Assembly: GCF_003614185.1 (NCBI RefSeq)
Contig: NZ_KZ987724.1
Coordinates: 73,512-137,511 of the forward strand
DNA from: Paenibacillus aceti
GTDB taxonomy: Bacteria; Bacillota; Bacilli; Paenibacillales; Paenibacillaceae
Length of the DNA stretch: 64,000 nt
Direction of reading: 5' to 3'
The notes under the pieces are model-generated. The model was not told where the DNA came from, ran no database searches, and saw only the letters and a list, made by a program, of their open reading frames with translations. The translations under genes were made by a program, and so were the position numbers. The stretch's first letter is position 1; the number at the start of each line of letters is the position of its first letter. Below are positions 27,235 to 36,974 of the stretch, in pieces.

Positions 27235-28145
27235 ATTGGCGAGGTATGCTGATTAACCCTGTGTTGGATAAAGAATTCCGGTTGCGTATGAGAACTCCCC
27301 GCTCTGCGGTAGCGCTGCTTGCTTATGTGTTGGTGATGGGCTTCTTGGCCATGGGTATCATCTATGTATTAACGTCCAATGGCATGGGCAGCTCGGGACG
27401 TTTTGACCCCACAGTTAGCCGGATGATCTTCTACGTGCTCAGCTTTGCCCAATTAGTGATGATCGCCTTCATGACGCCGGCGCTGACGGCGGGCGTCATC
27501 AGCGGAGAGCGGGAGAAGCAGACGCTCGGTATGCTGCTGACGACCCAGCAGAGCTCGGCGACGATTATTCTGAGCAAGCTGGTGTCTTCGCTCAGCTTCA
27601 TGACCTTGTTGATCGTGGCTACTTTGCCGGTATATAGCATTGTCTTTTTATATGGCGGGGTTTCTCCAAAGCAGCTGTTTGTCTTGTTTCTATTCTATTT
27701 GTTCGTGATGCTGATGCTAGGCTCGCTAGGTATATTCTTCTCGACCTTATTCAAACGGACGATGATAGCGGTCATCGTGACCTATGGGGTCGGATTAATG
27801 ATTTTTCTCGGTACAGGACTGATCTATTTATTCGCGATGGGCATGGCGCAGGCGCGCTATATCCCTTCGTCAGCTCAAGGCCCGGACTACTCTTGGGTCG
27901 GCTATATACTCGGACTGAATCCGGGCGGGGCGCTAATCAGTATTTTCGAGCCGTCCTTCTCCAAGTCGGCCTTCCTGTTCAGCGGCGGAAATATGGGGGC
28001 AGGTGCGCCGATCGAGCTGTGGCTCGAGTTTATTATCGTCTACAGTGTAGTTATCGTGCTGATGCTATGGCTTGCGATCCGCTATATCCGTCCGGTCAGA
28101 CGACGCAGGAAGCGTTCGAATCCAGGGGGAGAGCAGCTTGGATAG
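27231..28145 (+). CDS. ABC-2 type transporter permease
   Basis: A 304-residue membrane protein with six hydrophobic segments. The motif GEREKQTLGMLLTTQ after helix 2 is characteristic of ABC-2 permeases such as NatB and GldF. It forms the exporter with the preceding ATPase. The substrate is unknown. The stop codon lies inside the start region of the next gene. Confidence 0.9.
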   Translation: MNWRGMLINPVLDKEFRLRMRTPRSAVALLAYVLVMGFLAMGIIYVLTSNGMGSSGRFDPTVSRMIFYVLSFAQLVMIAFMTPALTAGVISGEREKQTLGMLLTTQQSSATIILSKLVSSLSFMTLLIVATLPVYSIVFLYGGVSPKQLFVLFLFYLFVMLMLGSLGIFFSTLFKRTMIAVIVTYGVGLMIFLGTGLIYLFAMGMAQARYIPSSAQGPDYSWVGYILGLNPGGALISIFEPSFSKSAFLFSGGNMGAGAPIELWLEFIIVYSVVIVLMLWLAIRYIRPVRRRRKRSNPGGEQLG

Positions 28146-29868
28146 CATATACCGTCAGCTTGATATTGTCCGTAAACGGTTGAAATGGTTGCAGGCGTGG
28201 ACAAAGGTGAGGCCCGGATGTTTGGCTGGCCTGGCCGCTGCGATACTCTGCCTGCTCGCAGGTCGTCTGTGGCCGATTGAGTCGCTATGGATTTACGCAG
28301 CCAGTGGCTTGCTGCTCGGTCCGTCGCTCGGCTGGCTCTGGGGCTGGCTCAGCCCGGTATCTGATCGGATGACTGCCCGGACGATGGATCAATGGAAGCA
28401 GAGCGGGGAAGCCGAGGATTTAATGGTGACCGCTCTGTCCTTCGCTGAATCGGATAGTATGCTGGCGCTGCAACAGCGCTTGCAGGCCGAGGAATACGGT
28501 GCAAGATTCATCCAGCAAATCAAGCAGAATCTACCCTTCTCAATTAAGCCAAAATGGTGGCTGATATATGGAGTCGGATGTGCAGTGATCGTTGCGCTTG
28601 TCCTGCTGCCGAACGAGATGAATGATGTCATCGACAGACAGAAGCAGGAACGAGCTTGGGTCAAAGCGCAAGTGAAGGAGACAGACGAAAAAATAGAGGA
28701 ACTGGCCCATCAGCCGCTTGATCCCTTGAATAAGGCGGCTCTGGATCAAGAGCTGCAGAAGCTGCGCCAGGCATTAGCGGAGAGCCGACAAGGAGAGAAG
28801 TCGCTGGAAGCGCTGGAGCAGTCGATGAAGACGCTGCAGGAAATGTCGGACAGGCTGAATCTGCAGCAGCAGGAGCGCACAGCATGGCTGGACATGTGGC
28901 AGGCGAATCCGTCGACCTCAAGCCTTGCTAAGGCATTGCAGCAAAATCAGGCCGAAGAGGCCAAGCAGGAGCTGGACCAGTTGAAGTCCCGTCTGCCGGA
29001 GATGAGTCAGGCAGAGAAGCAAAAGCTCGCTGACCAGCTTCAAGGACTGGCCGAAGCGGCGCCGCAAAAGGATGAGGATGCGAAGCGACTGGCTGAAGCG
29101 CTGAGTCAAGTGGCTGCGGCGCTGAATGCCGACGATTCGCAGGAGCTGGAGCAGGCGATGGAGCAATTGAAGCAGTTGGCTGAAGAGAATGCCAACGCCG
29201 CTTCGGCTCTTTCGCAGCAGAGCGCGGCAGCCGCGCAGCTGGCTTCGGCCCTGGCCAAGCAGGGAATCGGCCTGGCGCAGGATATGAATGCTGCGGGCAT
29301 GGCGGTCGCGGATAGCTGGAGTATGGGCGGACTGGCCGAGCAATTGGCTTCAGCAGCCGCAAGTGGTACTGGCGGTGAGGTTGACCCGGATGGATCGAGC
29401 GGGAATGGGAATGGCTCGCCCTCGGAGGGGGCTTCCGGCGCTGCCTCTGGCAATACGCCTGACGGTTCCGGGGCGGCTGAGGGTAGCGGCTCTGCCGCAG
29501 GCGGTGCGAATGGCGCTGAAGCCGGGGGCGGTAGCGGAAATGGAGCCGGGACCGGAAATGGTGCAGGAGCCGGCGACAGCAGCGGCGGCTCCGGAGCAGG
29601 TCTGGGCAGCGGCGGTCGCAGTCTGGTCACTACGCCCCGTGAGTACAAAGGCAGCGGAAATATTCAGAATGATGGCGGCCCGACCTCGGGCGGACAGGTG
29701 CAAAAGGGCGGGAATTCGCCTGTGTTTGATGGAGTAAGCCGTCCATATGAGGAAGTGTATAGTGATTATGCCTCAGAAGCCAAGCGCTCGCTGGAGAGAA
29801 GTGAACTGCCGCAGAGCATGCAGGGGCTTGTGGAGCGTTATTTCATGGAGATAGATCCGGGCAGGTAG
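28138..29868 (+). CDS. Coiled-coil membrane protein with Gly/Ser-rich tail
   Basis: A 576-residue protein starting at TTG 28138, with GGGGGAG 8 bases upstream and an 8-base overlap with the permease gene. Two membrane helices near residues 28-70 and one near 145 precede a long Gln/Glu/Leu-rich coiled-coil region (about 170-390). A strongly biased Gly/Ser/Ala segment of about 90 residues follows, then a conserved-looking end (SRPYEEVYSDY...MQGLVERYF). The terminal motif resembles the end of large coiled-coil proteins found with MoxR/VWA genes (DUF4175-like). Function unknown; a scaffold role is possible. Confidence 0.7.
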   Translation: MDSIYRQLDIVRKRLKWLQAWTKVRPGCLAGLAAAILCLLAGRLWPIESLWIYAASGLLLGPSLGWLWGWLSPVSDRMTARTMDQWKQSGEAEDLMVTALSFAESDSMLALQQRLQAEEYGARFIQQIKQNLPFSIKPKWWLIYGVGCAVIVALVLLPNEMNDVIDRQKQERAWVKAQVKETDEKIEELAHQPLDPLNKAALDQELQKLRQALAESRQGEKSLEALEQSMKTLQEMSDRLNLQQQERTAWLDMWQANPSTSSLAKALQQNQAEEAKQELDQLKSRLPEMSQAEKQKLADQLQGLAEAAPQKDEDAKRLAEALSQVAAALNADDSQELEQAMEQLKQLAEENANAASALSQQSAAAAQLASALAKQGIGLAQDMNAAGMAVADSWSMGGLAEQLASAAASGTGGEVDPDGSSGNGNGSPSEGASGAASGNTPDGSGAAEGSGSAAGGANGAEAGGGSGNGAGTGNGAGAGDSSGGSGAGLGSGGRSLVTTPREYKGSGNIQNDGGPTSGGQVQKGGNSPVFDGVSRPYEEVYSDYASEAKRSLERSELPQSMQGLVERYFMEIDPGR

Positions 29869-29891
29869 AAGAGGAGAGGGAGGAATAAATA

Positions 29892-30881
29892 ATGCCGGAT
29901 ACGAAGGAACAGGCTCTGGTCTGGAGAGATACGATCTCTGCGGTGCGGGAGCAGATCGGCAAGGTCATTGTCGGTCAGGAGGAGGTTGTCGAGCAGCTGC
30001 TCTGGTGTATTTTTGCTGGGGGACATGCTTTGCTGGAAGGGATTCCTGGACTCGGGAAGACCATGCTCGTCCGTACGATTGCAGATACGCTGGATTTATC
30101 CTTTTCGCGGATACAGTTCACCCCTGACCTGATGCCGAGTGATATTACGGGGACGAATGTCATCCGCTTCGGCCCGCAGGGGACGAATGAGATGGTGTTC
30201 CAGCCGGGGCCGGTGTTCAGCCAGATCGTGCTGGCTGATGAGATCAACCGGGCCACACCGAAGACGCAGAGTGCGATGCTGGAGGCGATGCAGGAGCAGA
30301 CGGTGACGGTTAGCGGAGAGACCCGGCGCTTGCCGCAGCCATTCTTCGTGCTGGCAACGCAGAACCCGCTGGAGAATGAAGGCACCTATCCTTTGCCGGA
30401 GGCCCAGTTAGACCGTTTCATGTTAAAGATTAACGTGAGCTATCCTACACCGGAGGAATTGAAGGAGATCGTGCATCGTACGACATCCGTAGAACAGCCC
30501 CATGCGGAGCAGCGGGCGACAGCGGAACAATTGCTGGAGATTCGGCAGGCCTCCAAGGAGATTCTGCTCGCTGATGAGGTGCTGGATTACGGGATTTCTC
30601 TATTGATGATGACGCATCCCGAGGAGGCCTCGGCTCCGGAATCGATCCGTAAGTATGTCAGCTACGGCTCGGGGCCGCGCGGAATCCAGTCGATGGTCGC
30701 CATCGCCAAGGTAAGAGCGCTTTGTAAGGGACGCTGGCATGTATCGACCGGGGATCTGGCGGCGGTCGCTATTCCGGTGCTGCGCCACCGGCTGTTCCTT
30801 AATTTTGAAGGACAGGCGCTGGGGATATCAACCGATCAGCTGATCCAGGACATTGTAGAGCAGCTGGAGAGTTCAAGATGA
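29892..30881 (+). CDS. MoxR-family AAA+ ATPase
   Basis: A 329-residue AAA+ ATPase: Walker A GIPGLGKT, Walker B VLADEINR, sensor FVLATQNPLENEGTYPLPEAQLDR partly visible at about 150-175, and the C-terminal lid. MoxR proteins act as chaperone-like remodelers of VWA-domain partners and usually sit beside DUF58 and VWA genes, as here. It overlaps the DUF58 gene by four bases. Confidence 0.95.
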   Translation: MPDTKEQALVWRDTISAVREQIGKVIVGQEEVVEQLLWCIFAGGHALLEGIPGLGKTMLVRTIADTLDLSFSRIQFTPDLMPSDITGTNVIRFGPQGTNEMVFQPGPVFSQIVLADEINRATPKTQSAMLEAMQEQTVTVSGETRRLPQPFFVLATQNPLENEGTYPLPEAQLDRFMLKINVSYPTPEELKEIVHRTTSVEQPHAEQRATAEQLLEIRQASKEILLADEVLDYGISLLMMTHPEEASAPESIRKYVSYGSGPRGIQSMVAIAKVRALCKGRWHVSTGDLAAVAIPVLRHRLFLNFEGQALGISTDQLIQDIVEQLESSR

Positions 30882-31885
30882 CGGAGCATTTGTTGCCACC
30901 GGCGCTATTGCCGAGATTAGAACGACTGTCGATCATGTCGGAGAGAAGAGTGCGTGGGATGGCCCAGGGGAAACGTCGTTCCGGCAGCTTCGGCGCATCG
31001 CTGGAATTTGCCGATTATCGGCAGTATTCTCCCGGTGATGATATCCGCCGCTTCGATTGGAGCGTCTACTCGCGGACCGGTCGTCCTTTTGTACGGCAAT
31101 ATTGGGATGAACAAGAGCTGCCTGTCAGCTTGTATATAGATGTATCTGCCTCTATGGATCATCGGGGAGCGGGAGATGCAGCGCCGCGTGAAAAAATTAC
31201 GGGAGCGCAGTTTTCGGCTGAGGGATCATCGCGCGGAGGAGAGTCCGGTGGCATAGTCTCGTCAGTTCGGGGGACTAGCGGAGATTCCAAGCTCCTCTAT
31301 TCCAAGCGGCTGGCCGCAGCGGTTGGGTATATGGCCTTGGCTGGTTCTGACCGGGTCCAGGCCTATCTATATCATTCCAAAGTGGAGGCCTGGCTTCCGC
31401 CGCTACGCGGTAAGCCAGCTGCGGTGAAGTTATTTTCTTTCATTCAGGCGGCGAAGGCCGGAGCGACTGGAAGTATGGCCGGTGCCTTGAGCAGTGCGCA
31501 GTTCATACCGCGGCAGCCGGGAATGACCTGGATTTTCTCGGATCTATGGCTGGAGGGCGGCGTGGAAGAGCTGGAGCAAGGTCTGTCACGGCTGCAAGCG
31601 GCGAGGCAGGAGGTTGTACTCGTCCATGTGCTGTCTGAGGATGAGCTTAATCCCCGACTAAGCGGAGACCTGCGGCTGGTTGACATTGAGCTTGGAACAG
31701 GCAAAGAAGTCGCAATTACCGGCAAGGTGCTGGATCGATATAAAAAGGCGCTGGAGCGCTATTTAGGGGATATTTCCCGACTTTGCAGCGAACGTGGGGT
31801 CCGCTATGTACTGGCTCCATGCCATCGGTCCCTGGAGAGGGGGATGATCGAAGTTCTGCGCAAGACAGGGGCTATCGGCAGTTAA
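30878..31885 (+). CDS. DUF58 domain protein
   Basis: A 335-residue protein with the DUF58 core GSFGASLEFADYRQYSPGDD and RRFDWSVYSRTGRPFVRQY, followed by a VWA-like metal site DVSASMD. Between the VWA start and the helix KRLAAAVGYMAL there is an unusual low-complexity insertion of about 40 residues rich in Gly and Ser. DUF58 proteins are regular partners of MoxR ATPases. It overlaps moxR by four bases and is followed 15 bases later by a VWA gene. Confidence 0.88.
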   Translation: MTEHLLPPALLPRLERLSIMSERRVRGMAQGKRRSGSFGASLEFADYRQYSPGDDIRRFDWSVYSRTGRPFVRQYWDEQELPVSLYIDVSASMDHRGAGDAAPREKITGAQFSAEGSSRGGESGGIVSSVRGTSGDSKLLYSKRLAAAVGYMALAGSDRVQAYLYHSKVEAWLPPLRGKPAAVKLFSFIQAAKAGATGSMAGALSSAQFIPRQPGMTWIFSDLWLEGGVEELEQGLSRLQAARQEVVLVHVLSEDELNPRLSGDLRLVDIELGTGKEVAITGKVLDRYKKALERYLGDISRLCSERGVRYVLAPCHRSLERGMIEVLRKTGAIGS

Positions 31886-31899
31886 AGGAGGGGAGAGAC

Positions 31900-33990
31900 A
31901 TGGGGATAGGGCTGTGGTCCGGGCTATGGTTCGGTCTGGCGATTCCGATCATTCTATTGATGTATCTGTTTAAGCGAAAATACATAGATACGACGGTATC
32001 CAGCCATCTGCTATGGAATCATGTTCTCCGCAACATCGAGGCGAACCGGCCCTGGCAGAAGCTACAGAACCGTCTGCTGCTATGGCTGCAGCTGCTCGTA
32101 GCTGCTCTGCTCGTCTTCGCTCTGATGGCGCCATATATTTGGGTTCAAGGCGGCAGCAAGCATACCGTGGTCATCGTCGATGCCTCGGCCAGCATGAGCA
32201 TGATCTTGAATGAACAGACGGATGGTCCGCAGGGAGTCCAGAACGGGATGGAGTCTGACCAACAGGCGACAGCAGGATTCGGCTTGGAGCAGCGGAGTAG
32301 CCAGAATTCTGGTCAGACGGGAACGGTGAGTGCGATGGATCAGCTGAAGGAGGAATTGAGTGAATTCACGGCTTCCCTGAACAGGAAGAGCGAGCTGACG
32401 CTGCTCAAATTGGGCAGTAAGCCGCAGGTGATTTTATCGCGGGAGACGAACCGGGGCAAGTGGAAACAGGCGATCTCGGAACTGACTCCCGATTTCGGGG
32501 TATCCGCATATCGTGAGACCTTGTCGCTCGCAGCGGCGATGACGAAGGAGGATGCTGAAGCACGGCTGGTTATTTTTACCGATGGGCGTTGGCTGGAGCG
32601 GTCTGATGATATTCCATTGGATGTGCCCGTGAATGTAGTAATGATCGGTGATGCAGCGCCCGGCAATGCTTCCATCGAACAATTCGGGGTGAAGAGTAAC
32701 CCGGCGGCCGAGACGGTAGAAGGAGTCTCTGTAGTTCGTAATTATGGTGGTCACGCTTTGGAGGCTGAATTAAATCTGTACGGGGATGAGCGTCTGTTAG
32801 CTTCGCAGCAAGCGGTAGTTGGGGCAGAGGAATCGCTAACGGTAAGCTTTGCGGATCTGCCTGCGGCTGAGGTTTACCGGCTCTCGCTGAGTCCAGGAGA
32901 CAGCTATGCGCTGGATAATGAGGCCTTTGCTTTTTCCGGGCAGCATCGCGCTCCTCAAGTGCTGTTGTTCTCGCGCGGCAATCTGTTTCTGGAGAAGGCA
33001 TTACAGCTCGCTGGAGCGAGTGTGACCCGAATGAATCCTGACGATGGGGGCGAGACTGGGGCTTCTGAAGTGCCCAAGCTTCCGGAACGAACCCCGGATA
33101 TCATGGTCGTGGATGGCCAAGCGCCTGATTATTTGCAGCAAAGCCCGTGGTCCGAGCTAATATCTCGCACTCCGTTATGGACGATCGGCGGGAAGGAGGA
33201 CAAGGTTCAGCCACCTAATGGGGAACTGAAGATCGAGAATCATCCGGTGACCCGTTATTTTACGATCAAGGATTCGCCGACGGCTACGCTGTCTAAATCG
33301 CCGCTGCCCGCTTGGGGAAAGTCAATTATGGAAATAGGCGGTCTGCCGGCGATTTATGCAGGTAATGAAGCAGGGGTGGCACGGCTGGGATTTCTGTTCG
33401 CGCTTGAGGACAGTGATCTGCCGCTTCGCCCTGAATTTCCGATTTTGGTGAATAATGCGGTAGAGTGGCTGCAATCGGGGCGCGCGGCGGGCCTAGGCAG
33501 AGCTATGGTCGAAGCGAAGGTGTCGATTCCGGTTGCGGCGGAGGCGCAGCAGGGAGTCTGGACAGCCATCGGGGGATATGCGGCGACAAATGGAGTTACT
33601 GATATTCCTGCCGAGATGAAGGACGGCCTTGTGCTGGCGGAGCAGACCGCCCCGGCGGTGCCCGGGTTATGGCGGTTTCAGCTGCGTGATGTAAATGGTA
33701 CCGAGCTGGCAAGCTATTATTTGCAGACGACGGCGAGTCCGCTGGAGTCGGCTGTGCAAGCGGCCTGGCCGTTGCAATTAACGGCGGGGGATAAGTCGGA
33801 GCCATCCGCAGCTGGCGCTGATGATGGAACGGCGGGTAGCCCTGGCTCGGTAACGGATGCAGATACTCGGACGGAACGCGGACAGGGTGATTTTTCGGAC
33901 AGGTATCCGCTTGCCTATTTGCTGGCGTTGCTTGCTTTTCTGGTTATTTTTGCGGAATGGGGGGTGTATCAACGTGGGCGTTCAATTTGA
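31900..33990 (+). CDS. BatA-like VWA membrane protein
   Basis: A 696-residue protein starting at ATG 31900 after AGGAGGGGAG. N-terminal BatA region with two membrane helices (about 8-24 and 58-78), then a VWA domain with MIDAS motif DASAS. A long extracytoplasmic beta-rich portion and a C-terminal membrane helix (YPLAYLLALLAFLVIFAEW) complete it. Its end overlaps the next VWA gene by 17 bases. It is a likely client of the MoxR ATPase; the cellular process is not known. Confidence 0.85.
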   Translation: MGIGLWSGLWFGLAIPIILLMYLFKRKYIDTTVSSHLLWNHVLRNIEANRPWQKLQNRLLLWLQLLVAALLVFALMAPYIWVQGGSKHTVVIVDASASMSMILNEQTDGPQGVQNGMESDQQATAGFGLEQRSSQNSGQTGTVSAMDQLKEELSEFTASLNRKSELTLLKLGSKPQVILSRETNRGKWKQAISELTPDFGVSAYRETLSLAAAMTKEDAEARLVIFTDGRWLERSDDIPLDVPVNVVMIGDAAPGNASIEQFGVKSNPAAETVEGVSVVRNYGGHALEAELNLYGDERLLASQQAVVGAEESLTVSFADLPAAEVYRLSLSPGDSYALDNEAFAFSGQHRAPQVLLFSRGNLFLEKALQLAGASVTRMNPDDGGETGASEVPKLPERTPDIMVVDGQAPDYLQQSPWSELISRTPLWTIGGKEDKVQPPNGELKIENHPVTRYFTIKDSPTATLSKSPLPAWGKSIMEIGGLPAIYAGNEAGVARLGFLFALEDSDLPLRPEFPILVNNAVEWLQSGRAAGLGRAMVEAKVSIPVAAEAQQGVWTAIGGYAATNGVTDIPAEMKDGLVLAEQTAPAVPGLWRFQLRDVNGTELASYYLQTTASPLESAVQAAWPLQLTAGDKSEPSAAGADDGTAGSPGSVTDADTRTERGQGDFSDRYPLAYLLALLAFLVIFAEWGVYQRGRSI

Positions 33991-36796
33991 GCATCCCTGG
34001 TTCTTGCTTCTTATGATAGCCGTGGTGGCGTTCGCGGTGTATGCCTTGCGCAGTGATTTCAGATTGAGCGGCGGGCGCAGAAGATGGGCGATCGGCTTAA
34101 GGATGACGGTGGTTATTCTGCTCGTGCTGGTGATGTCTGGATTCCACACCTTCAGGATGGTGTATGACAAGGAGTTGGTCTTCGTCGTCGATCGTTCGGC
34201 AAGTATGCCAGAGGACGGTCAGACGCTGAGCTGGATGAATGCGGCGGCCGAGGGCAAGAGCCCGCGGGATAGGCTCGCTATGGTTTCAACTGGACTTGAT
34301 GCGGTGGTTGAGAAGAGTCTGGATTCGGGCTGGTCAGCAAATACAAGCTCGAAGACGGCGGTGAATTCGCAGTATACGAATTTAGAGCAGGGTCTGCAGC
34401 TGGCTGGTAGCTTATTCAGTGGGCGTGGCGGCCAGAGTAACGGACGGATCGTGTTGATTTCAGACGGGGAAGAAAATGTGGGGGATATGCGGTTCGCTGC
34501 CAATTTGCTGAAGGAATGGGGAATCGTGCTCGATGTGCTGCCGAGTGAGCGACAGGCGGTCCGGGATGCAGCGATCCATTCTTTTCAGATGCCGGACAAG
34601 CTGTATCAGGCCGAGTCGTTCACTTTCGAGGTCGTGGTGCAGAGCACTTTTGCCGGAGAAGGCGAGCTGAGGCTATATGAAGATAATGAGGAGATCGGCC
34701 GCACGAAGCTGACGCTGGAACGCGGGGAGAATCGGGTGGCGCTGCAGGGCTTGGCGCGACAGACCGGGATGCATCGCTATCGGGCCGAAATCTTCGTCTC
34801 TGGCGATGAGCAGGCGGCGAATAATACGTCCTATGCTTTTACAAGGGTAACCGGTAGTCCCCATGTGCTGATCGTGGAAGGTCAAGCGAATACTAGCGTC
34901 AATTTGGTCAATGCGTTTAAGTCCAGTCTGATCGATCATGAGGTGATTGCTCCGGGGCTGCTGCCGTTGGAGCTGGCCAAGTACGCGGGATATGACAGTA
35001 TCGTGTTCAATAATGTGTCCGGTGAACAGGTCGGCGGCAAGCAGATGGAGCTGATTGAGCAAGCGGTACGCTCGTATGGAATCGGCTTCGTCATGATCGG
35101 CGGTGAGGAGAGCTACGGAATGGGCGGCTATTTCAAGACGCCGATCGAGAAGCTGCTGCCGGTATCGATGGAGCTGGAGGGCAAACGGGAGATTCCCTCC
35201 CTCGGCCTGATTCTGGTGATCGACCGTTCGGGAAGCATGGATGGCGATAAGCTGAAGCTGGCCAAAGAGTCGGCGATGCGGACGGTTGAACTGCTCCGGG
35301 CGAAGGATACGGTGGGCGTTGTCGCCTTCGATGATCGTCCATGGTGGGTTGTAGAGCCACAGGTGCTGAAGGATAAAGAGCATGTACTATCGCAGATCAA
35401 CGGTATTCCTAGTGCGGGGGGAACGGATATTTATCCTGCGGTCGCGGATGCGACGGCGAAGATGCTCGAGGTGGAAGCGCAGCGCAAGCATATTATTCTG
35501 TTAACGGATGGGCAATCCGCGGGGAATTCTGGCTATAATGATCTGCTGAAGACGATGTTGGATGAGAAAATAACGATGTCCACCGTGGCGGTCGGCGAGG
35601 GGGCGGATGTGAATTTGCTGCAAATGCTGGCGGATGGGGCCAAGGGTCGCTATTATTACGTGCAGGATGCGACGACACTGCCGACGATTTTTAGTCGCGA
35701 GGCGGCGATGGTGGCGAGGACGTATATTGTGAACAAGCCTTTTGTTCCTGCGCTTGTGCAGCCTGGTGACTGGCAGTCCTTATTCTCTGGAGGCCTGCCG
35801 CAGATTAATGGCTATGTGGCGACTACAGCGAAGACGACTGCACAGACGGTTCTGACCAGTCCCGAATCCGATCCTTTGCTGGCGCGTTGGCAATATGGTT
35901 CAGGCCGTTCGGTCGCCTGGACTAGTGATATGACCGGGAAGTGGTCTAAGGACTGGGTCGGCTGGTCTCATTTTGCGGAGGTGTTCACGGAGATGGTGAA
36001 GTGGACGCTGCCACAGTTCACCGCTTCGGATTATGCGGTGAATACGTCCGTCGAGGGCAATCGGGTGCAGTTCGAGGTCCGGGCGGAAGGCGAGGCGACG
36101 ACGCTACCTGAGAAGCTGGAAGCGGTCGTTAGCTCAGAGACGGCTGATGAGCAGCGGGTGACGCTCGTCCAGTCGTCGCCGGGAATCTACACCGGGGCGA
36201 TGGAGGTTCGCGATCCGGGGACTTTTCTGGTGCAGCTGCAAGGCGGTGTGGATGGTGAGCGGCAGAGCTATGGCGCAGGAAGCGGCTTCGTCGTTCCTTA
36301 TTCGCCGGAGTATCTGCTTACCTCCGGGAATGGGCAGGAGAAGCTGAGCGCGCTAGCCGAGCTGTCCGGAGGACGGGTGCTGAGCTGGGATCAGCCGGAG
36401 CAGGCACTTCGCTACAGCGCGGCGGGCTATGCCGAGCCGCGCGATTGGGAGCGGCCGCTGCTGATCGCGGCGCTCCTGCTATGGCTGGCCGACATCGCCG
36501 TGCGGCGGATGTCGCTGCCCTGGGGTCGCATCGCGGAGCATCTGCGGCCGTGGCGTCGCCGCGCCGGAGCGCGCGCGGCGGCACCGTCCGGCGTCCCGCC
36601 TGGGGCGGACGCCGGGCTGGCCCGGCTGGCGGCGCGTAAGTCGCGCGCAGCCGCCTTTTATGGCGCCAGCGGGGGATGCGCTGGGCCGACTGCTTGGCGC
36701 CAAGCGGCGCGGCCAGCGCTAGAGCAGAGCAGCGGCGGACATTTGTCCCGCCGCTGCCGCTGTTTCTGGCCCCAAAACAGGGCCATCCAACTCTAA
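33974..36796 (+). CDS. Large membrane protein with two VWA modules, 3' end probably frameshifted
   Basis: A 940-residue reading frame from GTG 33974 (GGGGGGTG upstream). Two N-terminal membrane helices, a first VWA-like site (VVDRSAS), a GATase1-like segment (IGGEESYGMGGY), a second VWA with DRSGSMDGD, then beta-rich modules and a C-terminal helix (LLIAALLLWLADIAV). After a run of five G at 36671-36675 the frame continues into Cys/Arg-rich sequence and stops only at the TAA that belongs to repeat copy 3. One G fewer would give DALGRLLGAKRRGQR and a stop at 36720-36722, the more natural end. This suggests an indel or sequencing error. Confidence 0.85.
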   Translation: MGVQFEHPWFLLLMIAVVAFAVYALRSDFRLSGGRRRWAIGLRMTVVILLVLVMSGFHTFRMVYDKELVFVVDRSASMPEDGQTLSWMNAAAEGKSPRDRLAMVSTGLDAVVEKSLDSGWSANTSSKTAVNSQYTNLEQGLQLAGSLFSGRGGQSNGRIVLISDGEENVGDMRFAANLLKEWGIVLDVLPSERQAVRDAAIHSFQMPDKLYQAESFTFEVVVQSTFAGEGELRLYEDNEEIGRTKLTLERGENRVALQGLARQTGMHRYRAEIFVSGDEQAANNTSYAFTRVTGSPHVLIVEGQANTSVNLVNAFKSSLIDHEVIAPGLLPLELAKYAGYDSIVFNNVSGEQVGGKQMELIEQAVRSYGIGFVMIGGEESYGMGGYFKTPIEKLLPVSMELEGKREIPSLGLILVIDRSGSMDGDKLKLAKESAMRTVELLRAKDTVGVVAFDDRPWWVVEPQVLKDKEHVLSQINGIPSAGGTDIYPAVADATAKMLEVEAQRKHIILLTDGQSAGNSGYNDLLKTMLDEKITMSTVAVGEGADVNLLQMLADGAKGRYYYVQDATTLPTIFSREAAMVARTYIVNKPFVPALVQPGDWQSLFSGGLPQINGYVATTAKTTAQTVLTSPESDPLLARWQYGSGRSVAWTSDMTGKWSKDWVGWSHFAEVFTEMVKWTLPQFTASDYAVNTSVEGNRVQFEVRAEGEATTLPEKLEAVVSSETADEQRVTLVQSSPGIYTGAMEVRDPGTFLVQLQGGVDGERQSYGAGSGFVVPYSPEYLLTSGNGQEKLSALAELSGGRVLSWDQPEQALRYSAAGYAEPRDWERPLLIAALLLWLADIAVRRMSLPWGRIAEHLRPWRRRAGARAAAPSGVPPGADAGLARLAARKSRAAAFYGASGGCAGPTAWRQAARPALEQSSGGHLSRRCRCFWPQNRAIQL

Positions 36797-36974
36797 CGAA
36801 ACACCATATCGTTATTTTCGCTAAAATGAGGGGAATTAGATTCTAACGAAACACCATATCGCTATTTTCATGAAATCGGGTTTAAGCCAGTAATTTGCCT
36901 CAATAGCGATATCCAGTTTCGTTAGATTTGTAATTCGCCTTTTTTGACGCTAATAGCGTTACCCAGTTTCGTTA
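36794..36974 (+). repeat. Four-dyad array, family A, copy 3
   Basis: Boxes start at 36794, 36844, 36902 and 36952 (50/58/50). The spacers differ from copies 1 and 2. A degenerate lone inverted half-box (CCCAGTTTCGTCA) lies farther on at 37069-37081. Confidence 0.9.

Noticed and set aside
28918-29648. Several long antisense frames in the coiled-coil gene
   Set aside because: They arise from the GC-rich, Gly/Ser/Ala-coding repeats of the sense gene.
36794-36974. Four-box arrays as mini CRISPR arrays (23-bp repeats, 27-bp spacers)
   Set aside because: The last two boxes are inverted relative to the first two, each box is a dyad, spacer arms are partly complementary, the middle gap is longer, many loci exist and no cas genes are present.
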